Notes: generated by a model not told the origin, from the letters alone. A stretch of DNA of 64,000 nucleotides from Trueperella pyogenes (GCF_900460345.1 NZ_UHHW01000002.1:1860001-1924000), one strand, 5' to 3'; shown: positions 56,034 to 64,000, counted from the stretch's first letter. Translations and numbers: made by a program.

Positions 56034-56495
56034 ATGCACAAATCGCCCTACACACATGCTGCCGCCACAGCGGCCAATACTTTTGTCTACTATGCGCTAC
56101 CCGACGTCATCCGCACCCCCGCGCTGCGACGCCTCGCACGCCTCGCGACGGTGGGCGCCATGACCGCCGTCGAAGTCACCTCGGCATCCCCAGAATTGGC
56201 GAAACTGCGCGATTCGCTTGCCGACGGCTCGGCTAACAGCGCCGCAACCGGGCAAACCACAGACACCCTGAGTGCGCCGAAAATAGCTATCGCCGCTGGT
56301 CTCGGCGTCGTTGCGCTCTTCGTGGGGGTAAGCGTCGCCGCAGAAAAGGCGATTTTCCGGCGTGGCGAGCGCAAACGCGCAGGCGGCGACCATTTCGCCC
56401 ACACCAAACAGGCCCTCGTGATTTCCGCGCTCATCGGCACAGTCACCGCGGCGATCGACAAATACGACACTCCCGACGCCAACCACCCTGCCTGA
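56034..56495 (+). CDS. Hypothetical membrane protein
   Basis: I chose ATG 56034, 7 nt after AAAGG. The 153-residue protein has a polar N-terminal half (ARLATVGAMTAVEVTSASPE), a clear membrane helix (KIAIAAGLGVVALFVGVSVA, about residues 83-102), a basic loop (RRGERKRAGG) and a second hydrophobic stretch (ALVISALIGTVTAAIDK). I do not recognise a family. It is divergent from purA and convergent with fbaA. Confidence 0.7.
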   Translation: MHKSPYTHAAATAANTFVYYALPDVIRTPALRRLARLATVGAMTAVEVTSASPELAKLRDSLADGSANSAATGQTTDTLSAPKIAIAAGLGVVALFVGVSVAAEKAIFRRGERKRAGGDHFAHTKQALVISALIGTVTAAIDKYDTPDANHPA

Positions 56496-56550
56496 GCGGC
56501 CCTCGTCTGAGCGGCCGCCTGACCAGCCCACCGGGTACGGCGCACACAAA

Positions 56551-56576
56551 AATGGGGCGGCCAAAGCCGCCCCATT
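56551..56576. terminator. Bidirectional terminator before fbaA stop
   Basis: AATGGGGCGGC, loop CAAA, GCCGCCCCATT: a perfect 11-bp stem in the convergent gap between the membrane-protein gene and fbaA. Confidence 0.88.
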
Positions 56577-56588
56577 CTCTAACCCGAA

Positions 56589-57611
56589 TTACTTCATGCG
56601 CCTGCCAGCAGACCCAAGACGCTCAGCGGCCTCCACAACACGAGCCGCCATGCCAGCCTCAGCCAGCTTGCCCCACGTGCGCGGGTCATACATCTTCTTG
56701 TTGCCGACCTCAAGATCAACCTTGAGCACGCCGTCGTAATTGCGGAACATGTGATCCACAACCGGGCGGGTGAACGCGTACTGGGTATCCGTGTCAACGT
56801 TCATCTTGATGACGCCGTTGCGCACCGCGGTGGCAATCTCCTCCGCGGTGGAGCCAGAACCACCGTGCATCACCAGGTCAAACGGGGACTCCTTGCCCAC
56901 CTTCGCGCCGACCTCAGCCTGGATCTCGCCCAACAGCTCTGGACGCAGCTTCACATGCCCCGGCTTGTACACACCGTGGACGTTGCCGAAAGTCAGAGCC
57001 GTCAGGTAACGGCCGTTCTCGCCAAGGCCCAGCGCCTGGACCGTCTTCAGGCCGTCCTCAGCCGTGGTGTACAGCTTTTCGTTGATCTCTCCAACGACGC
57101 CGTCTTCCTCGCCACCAACAACGCCGATCTCAATCTCAAGAATCGTATTCGACTTCTGCGACAGCGCAAGAAGCTCCTTCGCAATCTCAAGATTCTCCTC
57201 GAGCGGGACAGCCGAACCATCCCACATGTGCGACTGGAAGAACGGCTCACGACCAGCCGCAACTTCCTGAGCCGACAGCTCCATGATCGGACGAATCCAC
57301 GAATCAATGTTCTGCTTGGCGCAGTGATCGGTGTGCAGGGCGATGGTCACGTCGTAGTTCTTCGCAACCTCGCGGGCATAAGCAGCCAAGCCAAGCGAAC
57401 CAGCCACACGATCCTTAATCGTCGAGCCGGAAGCGTACTCGGCGCCACCGACCGAAACCTGAATAATGCCATCCGACTCAGCCTCCGCGAAACCACGGAT
57501 AGCCGCCGTGAGGGTCTGCGATGACGTCACGTTAATCGCCGGGTAAGCGAACTTATTAGCCTTCGCCCGATCCAGCATCTCGTCGTAAACTTCGCGCGTT
57601 GCAATACCCAC
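56589..57611 (-). CDS. fbaA: Fructose-bisphosphate aldolase, class II
   Basis: GTG 57611 follows AAAGGAG at 6 nt. The 340-residue enzyme has the class IIA motifs: the ALHTDHCAK zinc site (about residues 92-100), EIEIGVVGGEEDGV, FGNVHGVYKPG with the zinc His, and VMHGGSGSTAEEI. It cleaves fructose-1,6-bisphosphate in glycolysis. It is a single-gene unit divergent from pitA. Confidence 0.97.
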   Translation of the reverse strand: MGIATREVYDEMLDRAKANKFAYPAINVTSSQTLTAAIRGFAEAESDGIIQVSVGGAEYASGSTIKDRVAGSLGLAAYAREVAKNYDVTIALHTDHCAKQNIDSWIRPIMELSAQEVAAGREPFFQSHMWDGSAVPLEENLEIAKELLALSQKSNTILEIEIGVVGGEEDGVVGEINEKLYTTAEDGLKTVQALGLGENGRYLTALTFGNVHGVYKPGHVKLRPELLGEIQAEVGAKVGKESPFDLVMHGGSGSTAEEIATAVRNGVIKMNVDTDTQYAFTRPVVDHMFRNYDGVLKVDLEVGNKKMYDPRTWGKLAEAGMAARVVEAAERLGSAGRRMK

Positions 57612-57785
57612 GCTGTGCTCCTTTGCTATGAAAACCTAACACCGCCATTATCTCACGGATTCCCGCCCGCGCGTAGCCAATAGGACCCAAGCAAAAACTC
57701 ACCGCCCCGCGCCCCCACAGTTTCACAGGTGCTAAGCAGACCGATAGGCTTAACACGTCTTGGTTGTTTGCACACGAAAGGCCCG

Positions 57786-59423
57786 ATGATGGCTAAACGA
57801 ACAGCGCACACACACGTCGACCTTCCAGGCCTGCCACAAGGCGTCAGCCCCGTCGTCCAACACGAAAACAACTGGCCCTGGCACCTCTTTTTCGGCGGCA
57901 TGCTCGCCATCACGCTCGTCGTATTCTCGCTGTGGTCCAAGGAATACGTCGGCGTCGAGGCGAGCTGGGTTCTGCTCATCACCACGATCATCTTCGCCTT
58001 CTTCATGGCATTCAACATCGGCGGAAACGACGTCGCCAACTCATTTGGCACCTCCGTCGGCGCCGGAACGCTGAGCCTAAAACAGGCCCTCGTCATCGCG
58101 GCAATCTTCGAAGTCTCCGGCGCAGTCTTCGCAGGCGGCGAGGTCACCGACACCGTGCGAAGCGGCATCGTAGACCTCAGCGCCATCAACGGGCTCGACC
58201 CCATGGAATTCGCCTACATCATGATGGCTTCCCTGCTTGGCGCTGCCGTCTGGCTCCTCCTCGCCACACGCATGGGCTGGCCAGTCTCCACTACACACTC
58301 GATCGTCGGCGGAATCGTCGGAGCCGCCCTAACCGTCGGATTCATGACCGGCAAAGGCAGCTGGTCCATGGTTCAGTGGCCACAAGTCGGAACCATCGCC
58401 ATCTCCTGGATACTCTCGCCCGTGCTCGGCGGCGTCGTCTCCTACCTCTTGTTCCGCGGGATCAAAAAATCCATCCTGTCGTACAACGAGGTCGCCGAAC
58501 AACGCCTCGAAAGCATCCGCGCACAGAAGAAAGAGCTCAAAGCCCGCCACCGCGAATACTTCGAGACCCTCTCCGAAAAAGAACAAAAAGCCTACACCAA
58601 CGCCCTCACCCGCGACATCGCCACCATGCGCGAAGAGGATTGGGAGCCCGAGGACCTCGAATCCGAATACTTCAAAGAACTCCACGAAATTCAGGTCGAG
58701 AAAGCCCTGGTGGAGCCCCGCCGCGCAATCGAAACCTGGATCCCACTCCTCGCCGCCGGCGCCTCACTCATCATCTCCGGCATGATGCTATTCAAAGGTC
58801 TGAAGAACCTACATCTAGGCATTACCAATGTTGGCAACCTCCTGATCATGGGGATGATCGCGGCGGTGGTCTACATGTCGGTCTACATCTTCTCCCGCAC
58901 CATGAAGAAAAAGAACCTCGAGCGCTCCACCTTCCTCCTTTTCTCCTGGATGCAGGTCTTCACCGCATCAGCCTTCGCCTTCTCACACGGCTCGAACGAC
59001 ATCGCCAATGCGCTCGGCCCTTTTGTGGCCGTTCTGGACGTGCTCAAGACCGGCGCCATCGCAGACAAAAGTGCTGTTCCCATGGCCGTGATGGTGGCAA
59101 TGGGTATTGCGCTTGTTGCCGGCCTGTGGTTTATCGGGCGATTCGTCATCAAGACCGTGGGCACGGGGCTGACCGAGATGCACCCGGCATCCGGATTCTC
59201 CGCAGAACTGTCTGCGGCTGCCGTGGTGATGGGCGCCTCCCTGCTGGGCCTGCCCGTGTCCTCCACCCACATTCTGATCGGTGCAGTTTTAGGTATTGGG
59301 CTGGTCAATCACAACACCAACTGGGGTTTGATGAAACCGATTGCGACCGCCTGGGTTATCACTTTGCCGGTGTCGGCAGCAATCGCAGGCACAGCAGTAA
59401 CGGTGTTGCGGCTGATTTTCTAG
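57786..59423 (+). CDS. pitA: Inorganic phosphate transporter PitA
   Basis: The start is ATG 57786 or 57789, after AAAGG. The 545-residue protein has both Pit signatures: FNIGGNDVANSFGTSVG (about residues 73-89) and SHGSNDIANALGPFVA in the second half. Between them is a charged cytoplasmic loop of about 100 residues (near 235-335). About ten membrane helices are visible. It imports phosphate with H+ or metal-phosphate. It is intact, unlike the frameshifted pit at 22157-23159, and may carry that function alone. A palindromic repeat begins 20 nt after its stop. Confidence 0.93.
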   Translation: MMAKRTAHTHVDLPGLPQGVSPVVQHENNWPWHLFFGGMLAITLVVFSLWSKEYVGVEASWVLLITTIIFAFFMAFNIGGNDVANSFGTSVGAGTLSLKQALVIAAIFEVSGAVFAGGEVTDTVRSGIVDLSAINGLDPMEFAYIMMASLLGAAVWLLLATRMGWPVSTTHSIVGGIVGAALTVGFMTGKGSWSMVQWPQVGTIAISWILSPVLGGVVSYLLFRGIKKSILSYNEVAEQRLESIRAQKKELKARHREYFETLSEKEQKAYTNALTRDIATMREEDWEPEDLESEYFKELHEIQVEKALVEPRRAIETWIPLLAAGASLIISGMMLFKGLKNLHLGITNVGNLLIMGMIAAVVYMSVYIFSRTMKKKNLERSTFLLFSWMQVFTASAFAFSHGSNDIANALGPFVAVLDVLKTGAIADKSAVPMAVMVAMGIALVAGLWFIGRFVIKTVGTGLTEMHPASGFSAELSAAAVVMGASLLGLPVSSTHILIGAVLGIGLVNHNTNWGLMKPIATAWVITLPVSAAIAGTAVTVLRLIF

Positions 59424-59443
59424 GATTGCAACTGCCGACCGGG

Positions 59444-59511
59444 AATCTGTGGGACTATTTCGGGCCGATGTTGGTATATGCGAAGATCGGGTCAGAATCG
59501 TCCCACAGATT
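59444..59511 (+). repeat. 68-bp palindromic repeat, left copy
   Basis: A 68-bp unit starting AATCTGTGGGAC and ending GTCCCACAGATT, so its ends are inverted repeats (12 bp perfect, then degenerate). The central CGATGTTGGTATAT is asymmetric and shows direct orientation relative to the right copy. The copies match at 60 of 68 positions. It sits between pitA and the DUF559 gene stop, where it could also end both transcripts. Confidence 0.9.
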
Positions 59512-59512
59512 T

Positions 59513-60424
59513 TCATTTCGTCAGCGGTATCGGCTTCTTCAGGTGCTTCCGTTGCAGAATCAGCGCGCGCAAATAGGCCTTCGTCTCCTCCCAACGATGG
59601 AAAATCTGCTCGTAACTGAGCGACACCGTTTCGTATCCGAGGAGCCTGGCACGCTGAATCCGCAGGTAGTCTCGATTGCGTTGTTCTTTGGAGGAGTGGA
59701 AGGCATCGCCATTGCATTCCACGATCAGCGATTCCCCAGCCACCATGTCCACACGGCCAACTGTCGGGATTTCTACCTGCGGCCGCACAGACACCCGCTC
59801 AGAGATCAAGAAATTCCGCACCCGAGTTTCTAGGCCCGACTGTGCCAGGCCCGTCGCCCTGCTCAAGACCTTTTGTTTCCTTTCCGGAAGGCCCCGGATC
59901 AGCGCTGGCACCTCTTCGTTGCTCAAGAACCCCTTGTTGAGGGCAGAGTCCAAAACGATCAGCCCCGTCTCTGCATCGTGAAAACGCAGAACCTGCTTCA
60001 CCGCCTCCAGCGGAGAGGGGACAAGCAAACTTGGCCGATTTCGCTGACTATGGACCAGGATATTGGCCTTGGCCTTAACTTCGCCCCTCCGCGCTAGAAT
60101 GTGGAACTTCGAGCAGTCGGGAACCCACAGTCCGTACAGCTTGCACGCGCTCAGACATGAGATCCGACCGCCAAGGCTGATTGCGCGCACCACCTGCTGA
60201 TTAGCACTGCGGCAGGCATAAATACCATAAGCAATTTTGCGCAGACGCCCATTGTTTATTGCCTTAGCCAGGGCGCGCGAAGTCTGTATCCCAATTTTGT
60301 TCAGCTCGGAGGCTTTGAATACACCAAAGCCCTGAGCCACTGGCGTAGTCTCGTAAGTATCGGCAAATAACCATGCGAGCTCTTCATCCGTCGGTTGGAC
60401 GATTGCAACAGCTTGTTCATACAT
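59513..60424 (-). CDS. AbiEi-type / DUF559 nuclease-fold protein
   Basis: The 303-residue protein has an N-terminal winged-helix region typical of AbiEi-like antitoxin domains (FGVFKASELNKIGIQTSRAL, then RKIAYGIYA). Its C-terminal DUF559 (Vsr-like, PD-(D/E)XK-related) domain shows GRVDMVAGESLIVECNGDAF, then HSSKEQRNRDYLR. In most DUF559 proteins the core reads E.DG, whereas this one reads ECNG. Its function is unknown; such genes are numerous in Actinobacteria and often sit alone. It is bracketed by two 68-bp palindromic direct repeats, which suggests that gene and repeats moved as a unit. Confidence 0.8.
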   Translation of the reverse strand: MYEQAVAIVQPTDEELAWLFADTYETTPVAQGFGVFKASELNKIGIQTSRALAKAINNGRLRKIAYGIYACRSANQQVVRAISLGGRISCLSACKLYGLWVPDCSKFHILARRGEVKAKANILVHSQRNRPSLLVPSPLEAVKQVLRFHDAETGLIVLDSALNKGFLSNEEVPALIRGLPERKQKVLSRATGLAQSGLETRVRNFLISERVSVRPQVEIPTVGRVDMVAGESLIVECNGDAFHSSKEQRNRDYLRIQRARLLGYETVSLSYEQIFHRWEETKAYLRALILQRKHLKKPIPLTK

Positions 60425-60541
60425 CCCTCCAGTGTGAAGGATTAGCGCTCACGAGGATTTCGCTCAAGCGGCGAATGTGGATAGACCTTGCCTAAGCCCC
60501 AGATGTGGATAATTTCCCGCAAGGCCAGAAGGAGATCCGTT

Positions 60542-60609
60542 AATCTGTGGGACGATTTTGGGACGATGTTGGTATATACGAGGATCGGCCCAAAATCGTC
60601 CCACAGATT
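60542..60609 (+). repeat. 68-bp palindromic repeat, right copy
   Basis: The second copy, with starts 1098 bp from the left copy. Its arms are perfect over 21 bp (AATCTGTGGGACGATTTTGG plus one G, and the reverse complement), with a 26-nt loop. It lies 117 bp upstream of the DUF559 start and 17 nt past the mutT stop. Confidence 0.9.
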
Positions 60610-60626
60610 TCCCGGTCAAGCTCCAT

Positions 60627-61055
60627 TTACCGCAAAATATGCCGGATTTGCCCAATTATCGGCAAGTCTGCCGGCGCCCACTCCACCGACTCCAGCTCAT
60701 CCGCGCCTAGCCAACGGAATTCCACGTGTTCCGTCAGCCGCGGCACACCCTCGCACTCGCAGAAATACGCATCCAAGACCACCCGGCCAAACGGGTAGTC
60801 GAACACGCCTCGGCCGATATATTCGCCGACCTCCGCGTCCACCAGCAGCTCTTCGCGCAATTCGCGCGCAAGCGCGATTTCGGGCGTCTCCCCCGGTTCA
60901 ATCTTCCCGCCCGGAAATTCCCAGTATCCGGCCATTCGTTTGCCCGACCCACGCCGTGCCGCCATGATCTGCTGGCCGTCCTTGCCCGCGCGCCGCAGCA
61001 CCGCACCGACGACGTGAATTTCCCGGCTCACCGCAGCGTCAACACTAATGCCCAC
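60627..61055 (-). CDS. MutT-type 8-oxo-dGTP diphosphatase (Nudix)
   Basis: I chose GTG 61055, 2 bp after the trmH-like stop and 7 nt after GGGG; a frame to 61403 overlaps that gene. The 142-residue protein has the Nudix box GKIEPGETPEIALARELREE (about residues 47-66) and MutT-like features: IMAARRGSGKRMAGYWEFPG. It cleans oxidised nucleotides. It is the last gene of the pyrE-like/trmH-like/mutT operon. Confidence 0.9.
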   Translation of the reverse strand: MGISVDAAVSREIHVVGAVLRRAGKDGQQIMAARRGSGKRMAGYWEFPGGKIEPGETPEIALARELREELLVDAEVGEYIGRGVFDYPFGRVVLDAYFCECEGVPRLTEHVEFRWLGADELESVEWAPADLPIIGQIRHILR

Positions 61056-61057
61056 AC

Positions 61058-61750
61058 TCAAACCCCAGTCTGCGGAGTCCGGTGTTGGCGTACCCACTCG
61101 TGTTGTGCGATTGCCGCTGCGGCGGCCACATTCAGTGAGCGTGTCGAACCGTACTGCGGGATGTAAACTGCCAGCGGGCACACGGCCCGCAACTCGTCGG
61201 AGATCCCCACGGATTCTTGCCCGAATACGAGCACGGCCCGCTCGGGCAATGCCGCGTTTTCGATCGGCTGTGTGTCGCCGGTGTTGTCCACTGCCACGAG
61301 CGTGTATCCGGTTTCTGCGGCCCAACTTGCAAGTGCGTTGGCGTCTGGCTGGTGGTAAATGTCGAGGTAGCGGTCGGTGACGAGTGCTCCGCGCCGGTTC
61401 CATTTTCTTCGCCCGACGATGTGCACGCCTCCCACATTGAACGCGTTTCCGGTTCGCACGATTGAGCCGATATTGAGGTCGTGTTCGAGATTTTCGATGG
61501 CGATGTGCAGTGCGGATCGGCTTTTTTCGAGTTCTCCTCTGATGGCCTCGACGCTCCAGTAGCGGAATTGGTCGGTGACGTTTCGGCGGTCGCCGGCAGC
61601 GAGCAGTTCGGGGTCGTAGTGGGAATCGTCGGGCACAGGCTCGCCTGGATGCTCATCAACCCAGGGTCCAACCCCCACGATCCCGCCTATTTTTTCGCCG
61701 TTTCCCCATGCGGTAAAGCCGTGGGGGTCGTCCGGGTTGCGTTCAGTCAC
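61058..61750 (-). CDS. TrmH-family (SpoU) RNA methyltransferase
   Basis: I chose GTG 61750 (GTGA overlap with the upstream stop); the frame opens to 61876. The 230-residue protein has the SPOUT knot motifs: ENLEHDLNIGSIVRTGNAFN (motif 1), VLVFGQESVGISDEL (motif 2) and VYIPQYGSTRSLNVAAAAAI (motif 3). The N-terminal 60 residues (GFTAWGNGEKIGGIVGVGPW) are typical of an actinobacterial subgroup (compare Rv0380c). It methylates a ribose in tRNA or rRNA; the target is unknown. Confidence 0.92.
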   Translation of the reverse strand: MTERNPDDPHGFTAWGNGEKIGGIVGVGPWVDEHPGEPVPDDSHYDPELLAAGDRRNVTDQFRYWSVEAIRGELEKSRSALHIAIENLEHDLNIGSIVRTGNAFNVGGVHIVGRRKWNRRGALVTDRYLDIYHQPDANALASWAAETGYTLVAVDNTGDTQPIENAALPERAVLVFGQESVGISDELRAVCPLAVYIPQYGSTRSLNVAAAAAIAQHEWVRQHRTPQTGV

Positions 61751-62187
61751 TGCGCCTCCCTTGCCACATCGCTGGGCGCGTACAACCGCAGCCCGCTTTC
61801 TCCCACGACGACAGCCATGCCTCTCACATCCGCCCCTTCCATTTTTGCTCTCTCGGCAGCACCTTGGGCGTCCCAATAATCGACGACGACGACGCGCCGA
61901 CCCACGATCGTCGGCCCAGCAATTGCGCCGCCCTCAATCGAAAACGCGTCGAGATATTGTCCGCGTGAGGCAGCCGCGTGCAGAATGCCCGTGGAGATCG
62001 CGAGCGCGAGCGGCCCGACCCCGCCGACCGCATCGATGTCTTCGGGTCCGAGTCCCGCTTCTTCGAGGAGGTCAAGCATGGCGTGGCCGAGAAGTGGAGC
62101 GGCGTCGCGGTGCAGTGCAGCGCTGAAGGGATCGAGTTCGTGTAGGTGTTCGGCGAGGCGTGCTTTGGGTGCGTCGTTTGTGTCCAT
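61747..62187 (-). CDS. Short orotate-phosphoribosyltransferase-like protein
   Basis: The 146-residue protein aligns in pattern with PyrE: VGGVGPLALAISTGILHAAA, FSIEGGAIAGPTIVGRRVVV. It lies directly upstream of a TrmH-type gene, as pyrE does in mycobacteria. However, the PRPP loop, normally VVVEDVVTTGGS-like, reads VVVVDYWDAQGAAE, and the protein is about 30-40 residues shorter than PyrE. It may be a degenerate or altered phosphoribosyltransferase. Calling it a working OPRT is not supported. Confidence 0.65.
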   Translation of the reverse strand: MDTNDAPKARLAEHLHELDPFSAALHRDAAPLLGHAMLDLLEEAGLGPEDIDAVGGVGPLALAISTGILHAAASRGQYLDAFSIEGGAIAGPTIVGRRVVVVDYWDAQGAAERAKMEGADVRGMAVVVGESGLRLYAPSDVAREAQ

Positions 62188-62196
62188 GCGGGTAGT

Positions 62197-62988
62197 TTAC
62201 TCGGCTATGGGCCAGCGACGTGCTTCCCGTCCAGACAGCCCCGGCCCCGCCACCTTCCGCACGAGCGCTCGCGGCATGAGCTTCATGATGCCAGCCGCCG
62301 TCTTGTACATGGCCGTGGGGGTGACGATCACGCGGCCCCGGCGTGCGGCGTCGAGGGCTGCACCTACGACGTCGGCGGGTTCGGCGAAGACGACGTCGGG
62401 CCATTGGGAGGCGTCCACATGGGAACGCTCGTGGAATTCGGTGCGGATGAGGCCGGGACAGACTGCGGTGGCCGTGACCCCCGTTCCCACGAGCTCGGCG
62501 GCAAGCCCTTCGGTGAAGGTGCGCACCCAGGCTTTGTGGGCGGAGTAGGTGCCCTGCGCGGTGAGTGCAGTCATTGACGAGACGTTGATGATCGCGCCGC
62601 GTCCGCGTTCTTTCATCGCGCCCGCCGCGGCATGCGAGAGCACGAGGACCGCCCGCACCATGACGTCCAGGCCCGCTAGCTCCCGCTCCAGAGATCCGCC
62701 AACGAAGTCCTGTCCGAGCCCAAAGCCAGCGTTGTTGACCAGCAAGGATACGGGCGACGACGCCGAGGCGAGCCGCCTGGCAACGGCTCGGACGGCGTCG
62801 TAATTGCCGAGGTCGGCGGGGAGAACCTCAGCGCTGATGCCGAATGTGGTGTGGAGTGAGTCTGCGAGGGCGGTGAGGCGGGCTGTGCTGCGGGCGACGA
62901 GGACGAGGTCGTGGCCGGTGGCGGCGAGTTGACGCGCGAATTCGCGGCCGAGGCCCGCGGATGCGCCCGTGATAAGTGCTCTAGTCAT
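62197..62988 (-). CDS. Short-chain dehydrogenase/reductase
   Basis: The 263-residue protein has the SDR cofactor motif TGASAGLGREFA (about residues 7-18), LLVNNAGFGLG, the catalytic Ser in INVSSMTAL and Tyr-Lys in TYSAHKAW, and CPGLIRTEF. It is a classical SDR, NADP-preferring by its LVARSTARL strand-2 Arg residues. The C-terminal 60 residues extend beyond the core. Substrate unknown. It lies 9 bp upstream of the pyrE-like gene. Confidence 0.92.
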   Translation of the reverse strand: MTRALITGASAGLGREFARQLAATGHDLVLVARSTARLTALADSLHTTFGISAEVLPADLGNYDAVRAVARRLASASSPVSLLVNNAGFGLGQDFVGGSLERELAGLDVMVRAVLVLSHAAAGAMKERGRGAIINVSSMTALTAQGTYSAHKAWVRTFTEGLAAELVGTGVTATAVCPGLIRTEFHERSHVDASQWPDVVFAEPADVVGAALDAARRGRVIVTPTAMYKTAAGIMKLMPRALVRKVAGPGLSGREARRWPIAE

Positions 62989-63042
62989 GGACTGATTCTA
63001 GCGGGATCGAAAAGTGTCGGAGGACGAAGGTAGGGTGGAGGC

Positions 63043-63858
63043 ATGAAGTTAGCGACGTGGAATATTAACTCGATCCGTGCCCGCGCGGATCGAGCTGTGG
63101 AGGTGCTCATCCGGCACGATCTGGACGTGCTCGCCCTGCAGGAGATCAAGTGTAAGCCGGAACAGTTCCCGGTCGAGCTATTCGAGCAGGCCGGATACGA
63201 GGTGGCGATGCACGGGTTGAATCAGTGGAATGGTGTGGCGATTGTGTCGCGCGTGGGGCTCAGCGGTGTACAGACCTCCTTTGGCCAGCCGGGTTTCGCG
63301 AAGGGCGTGCCCGAGGAGGGGCTGTTTGTGTCCGGCGTCGTCGAAGCGCGGGCGCTGGGCGCCACCTGCGCGGATGCTGATGGGGAGGTCGAGGTGTGGA
63401 GTCTGTACGTACCAAATGGGCGTGCGGTTGGAGACCCGCACTACCACTACAAACTGGAATGGTTGCGCAGGTTGAAGGCACACATGGCCGACCGCCTGAG
63501 TACGGATCCGGCGGCAAAGATCGCACTGGTCGGAGATTGGAATGTTATCCCCACGGACGGCGACGTCTGGGACATCACCGCCACCGGCGGCCTCTACCTC
63601 AGCCAGGCAGAGCGCGATGCATTCTTCGCCTTTGAGGAGGCCGGGTTCGTGGAGGTCACGCGGCCACGGGTCACGAACTACACTTTCTGGGATTACCAGC
63701 AGCTACGCTTCCCCAAGAATGAAGGGATGCGGATTGATTACGTGTATGCCTCCCCGGCGTTGGCGGCCACAGTTGCGAGCGCGGAGATTGACCGCGACGA
63801 GCGCAAGGGCAAGGGCGCCTCAGACCACGTTCCGGTGATCGTGGACTTCGCGTTGTAG
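63043..63858 (+). CDS. xth: Exodeoxyribonuclease III
   Basis: The 271-residue protein has the ExoIII motifs: MKLATWNINSIRAR (Asn), VLALQEIKCKPEQFP (metal Glu), LYVPNGRAVGD (Tyr), LVGDWNVIP (Asp/Asn) and GASDHVPVIVDF (Asp-His). It removes 3' blocks and cleaves abasic sites. ATG 63043 follows GGAGGC. It is divergent from the SDR gene. Confidence 0.95.
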   Translation: MKLATWNINSIRARADRAVEVLIRHDLDVLALQEIKCKPEQFPVELFEQAGYEVAMHGLNQWNGVAIVSRVGLSGVQTSFGQPGFAKGVPEEGLFVSGVVEARALGATCADADGEVEVWSLYVPNGRAVGDPHYHYKLEWLRRLKAHMADRLSTDPAAKIALVGDWNVIPTDGDVWDITATGGLYLSQAERDAFFAFEEAGFVEVTRPRVTNYTFWDYQQLRFPKNEGMRIDYVYASPALAATVASAEIDRDERKGKGASDHVPVIVDFAL

Positions 63859-63894
63859 GAAGTGGGGTGCTGCGGCGTCGGGCATGCGGCCGCG

Positions 63895-64000
63895 CTAGAG
63901 CTGGATCATCTCGTCGGTGAGGGCCGGCCAGTATTGAATGTGTTCCTTGCCGAAGTCTTTTACACCGAGGAATACACCGCCCTTGCCCTGGTAGAGATCC
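63895..64000 (-). CDS. C-terminal end of an unidentified protein (partial)
   Basis: Thirty-five codons on the minus strand end at a TAG at 63895-63897: the tail reads GKGGVFLGVKDFGKEHIQYW and then PALTDEMIQL. The rest is outside the window. Codon use looks like a real gene. I do not recognise it from this tail. It is convergent with xth, 36 bp apart. Confidence 0.5.
   Translation of the reverse strand, partial: DLYQGKGGVFLGVKDFGKEHIQYWPALTDEMIQL

Noticed and set aside
57932..59833. A 633-codon plus-strand frame overlapping pitA and the DUF559 gene
   Set aside because: Arg/His-rich low-complexity translation in the wrong frame of pitA; it also crosses the 68-bp palindromic repeat.

Overview
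The window is a chromosomal segment of a high-G+C Gram-positive bacterium (Actinobacteria). The evidence is a set of lineage-typical genes: a BldC-type MerR-like regulator, DUF3073, DUF2516 and DUF3618 proteins, a GTP-type PEP carboxykinase, a Nudix/histidine-phosphatase fusion next to polyphosphate kinase, a nitrobindin-like FABP protein and a small sterol-carrier-like protein. Frequent GTG/TTG starts fit too. Fermentative genes (L-lactate dehydrogenase) and a sortase-C pilus locus with LAFTG/LAHTG-type anchors suggest a host-associated member of the Actinomycetaceae (Actinomyces/Arcanobacterium/Trueperella-like). The genus is an inference. Layout. (1) 1-9.1 kb: a sugar-utilisation island. 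On the minus strand are an unidentified multi-pass membrane protein, a HAD-IIA phosphatase, an FGGY kinase and a DeoR regulator. Divergently on the plus strand are a SorC-type regulator, a FucP-like sugar/H+ symporter, an aldose-1-epimerase-like protein and a ribokinase-family kinase. (2) 9.1-15.2 kb: clpC, dtd, a DUF2516 gene, a ygfZ-like gene, an FABP gene and a membrane protein, all minus. (3) 15.2-19.8 kb: a candidate structured small RNA, a wall-anchored 5'-nucleotidase, and an A+T-richer patch holding a CPBP-like membrane protein and a secreted cysteine-containing mini-protein. (4) 19.8-31.4 kb: an AGCS amino-acid symporter followed by a phosphate neighbourhood: DUF47 plus a frameshifted low-affinity transporter pit, pstSCAB behind a PHO-box-like repeat, mutT1-like and ppk. 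(5) 31.4-36.4 kb: a repeat- and hairpin-rich intergenic region, tRNA-Lys, an EamA exporter, an EEP-family phosphatase, msrB, mscS, and a tRNA-Glu/Asp/Phe group. (6) 36.5-45.4 kb: murJ, ldh, then the pilus locus: class C sortase, a major-pilin remnant cut off by an IS3-like end, a Cna_B-repeat surface adhesin, and a divergent LuxR-type regulator across an intergenic region with several inverted repeats. (7) 45.5-64 kb: BCCT transporter, holin-X/DUF3618 pair, bldC, DUF3073, sterol-carrier-like protein, gdhA, purC, pckG, purA, fbaA, an intact pitA, a DUF559/AbiEi-type gene bracketed by two 68-bp palindromic direct repeats, mutT, a TrmH-type methyltransferase, a short pyrE-like gene, an SDR, xth and the end of an unidentified gene. 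Working together: the pst/pit/ppk/5'-nucleotidase genes cover phosphate scavenging, import and storage. gdhA, pckG, fbaA and ldh cover central carbon and nitrogen metabolism. The most unusual content is the repeat-bracketed DUF559 gene, the IS-truncated pilus operon, the dinucleotide-tract frameshift in pit, two candidate structured RNAs, a dispersed hairpin repeat, and the unassigned sugar pathway.
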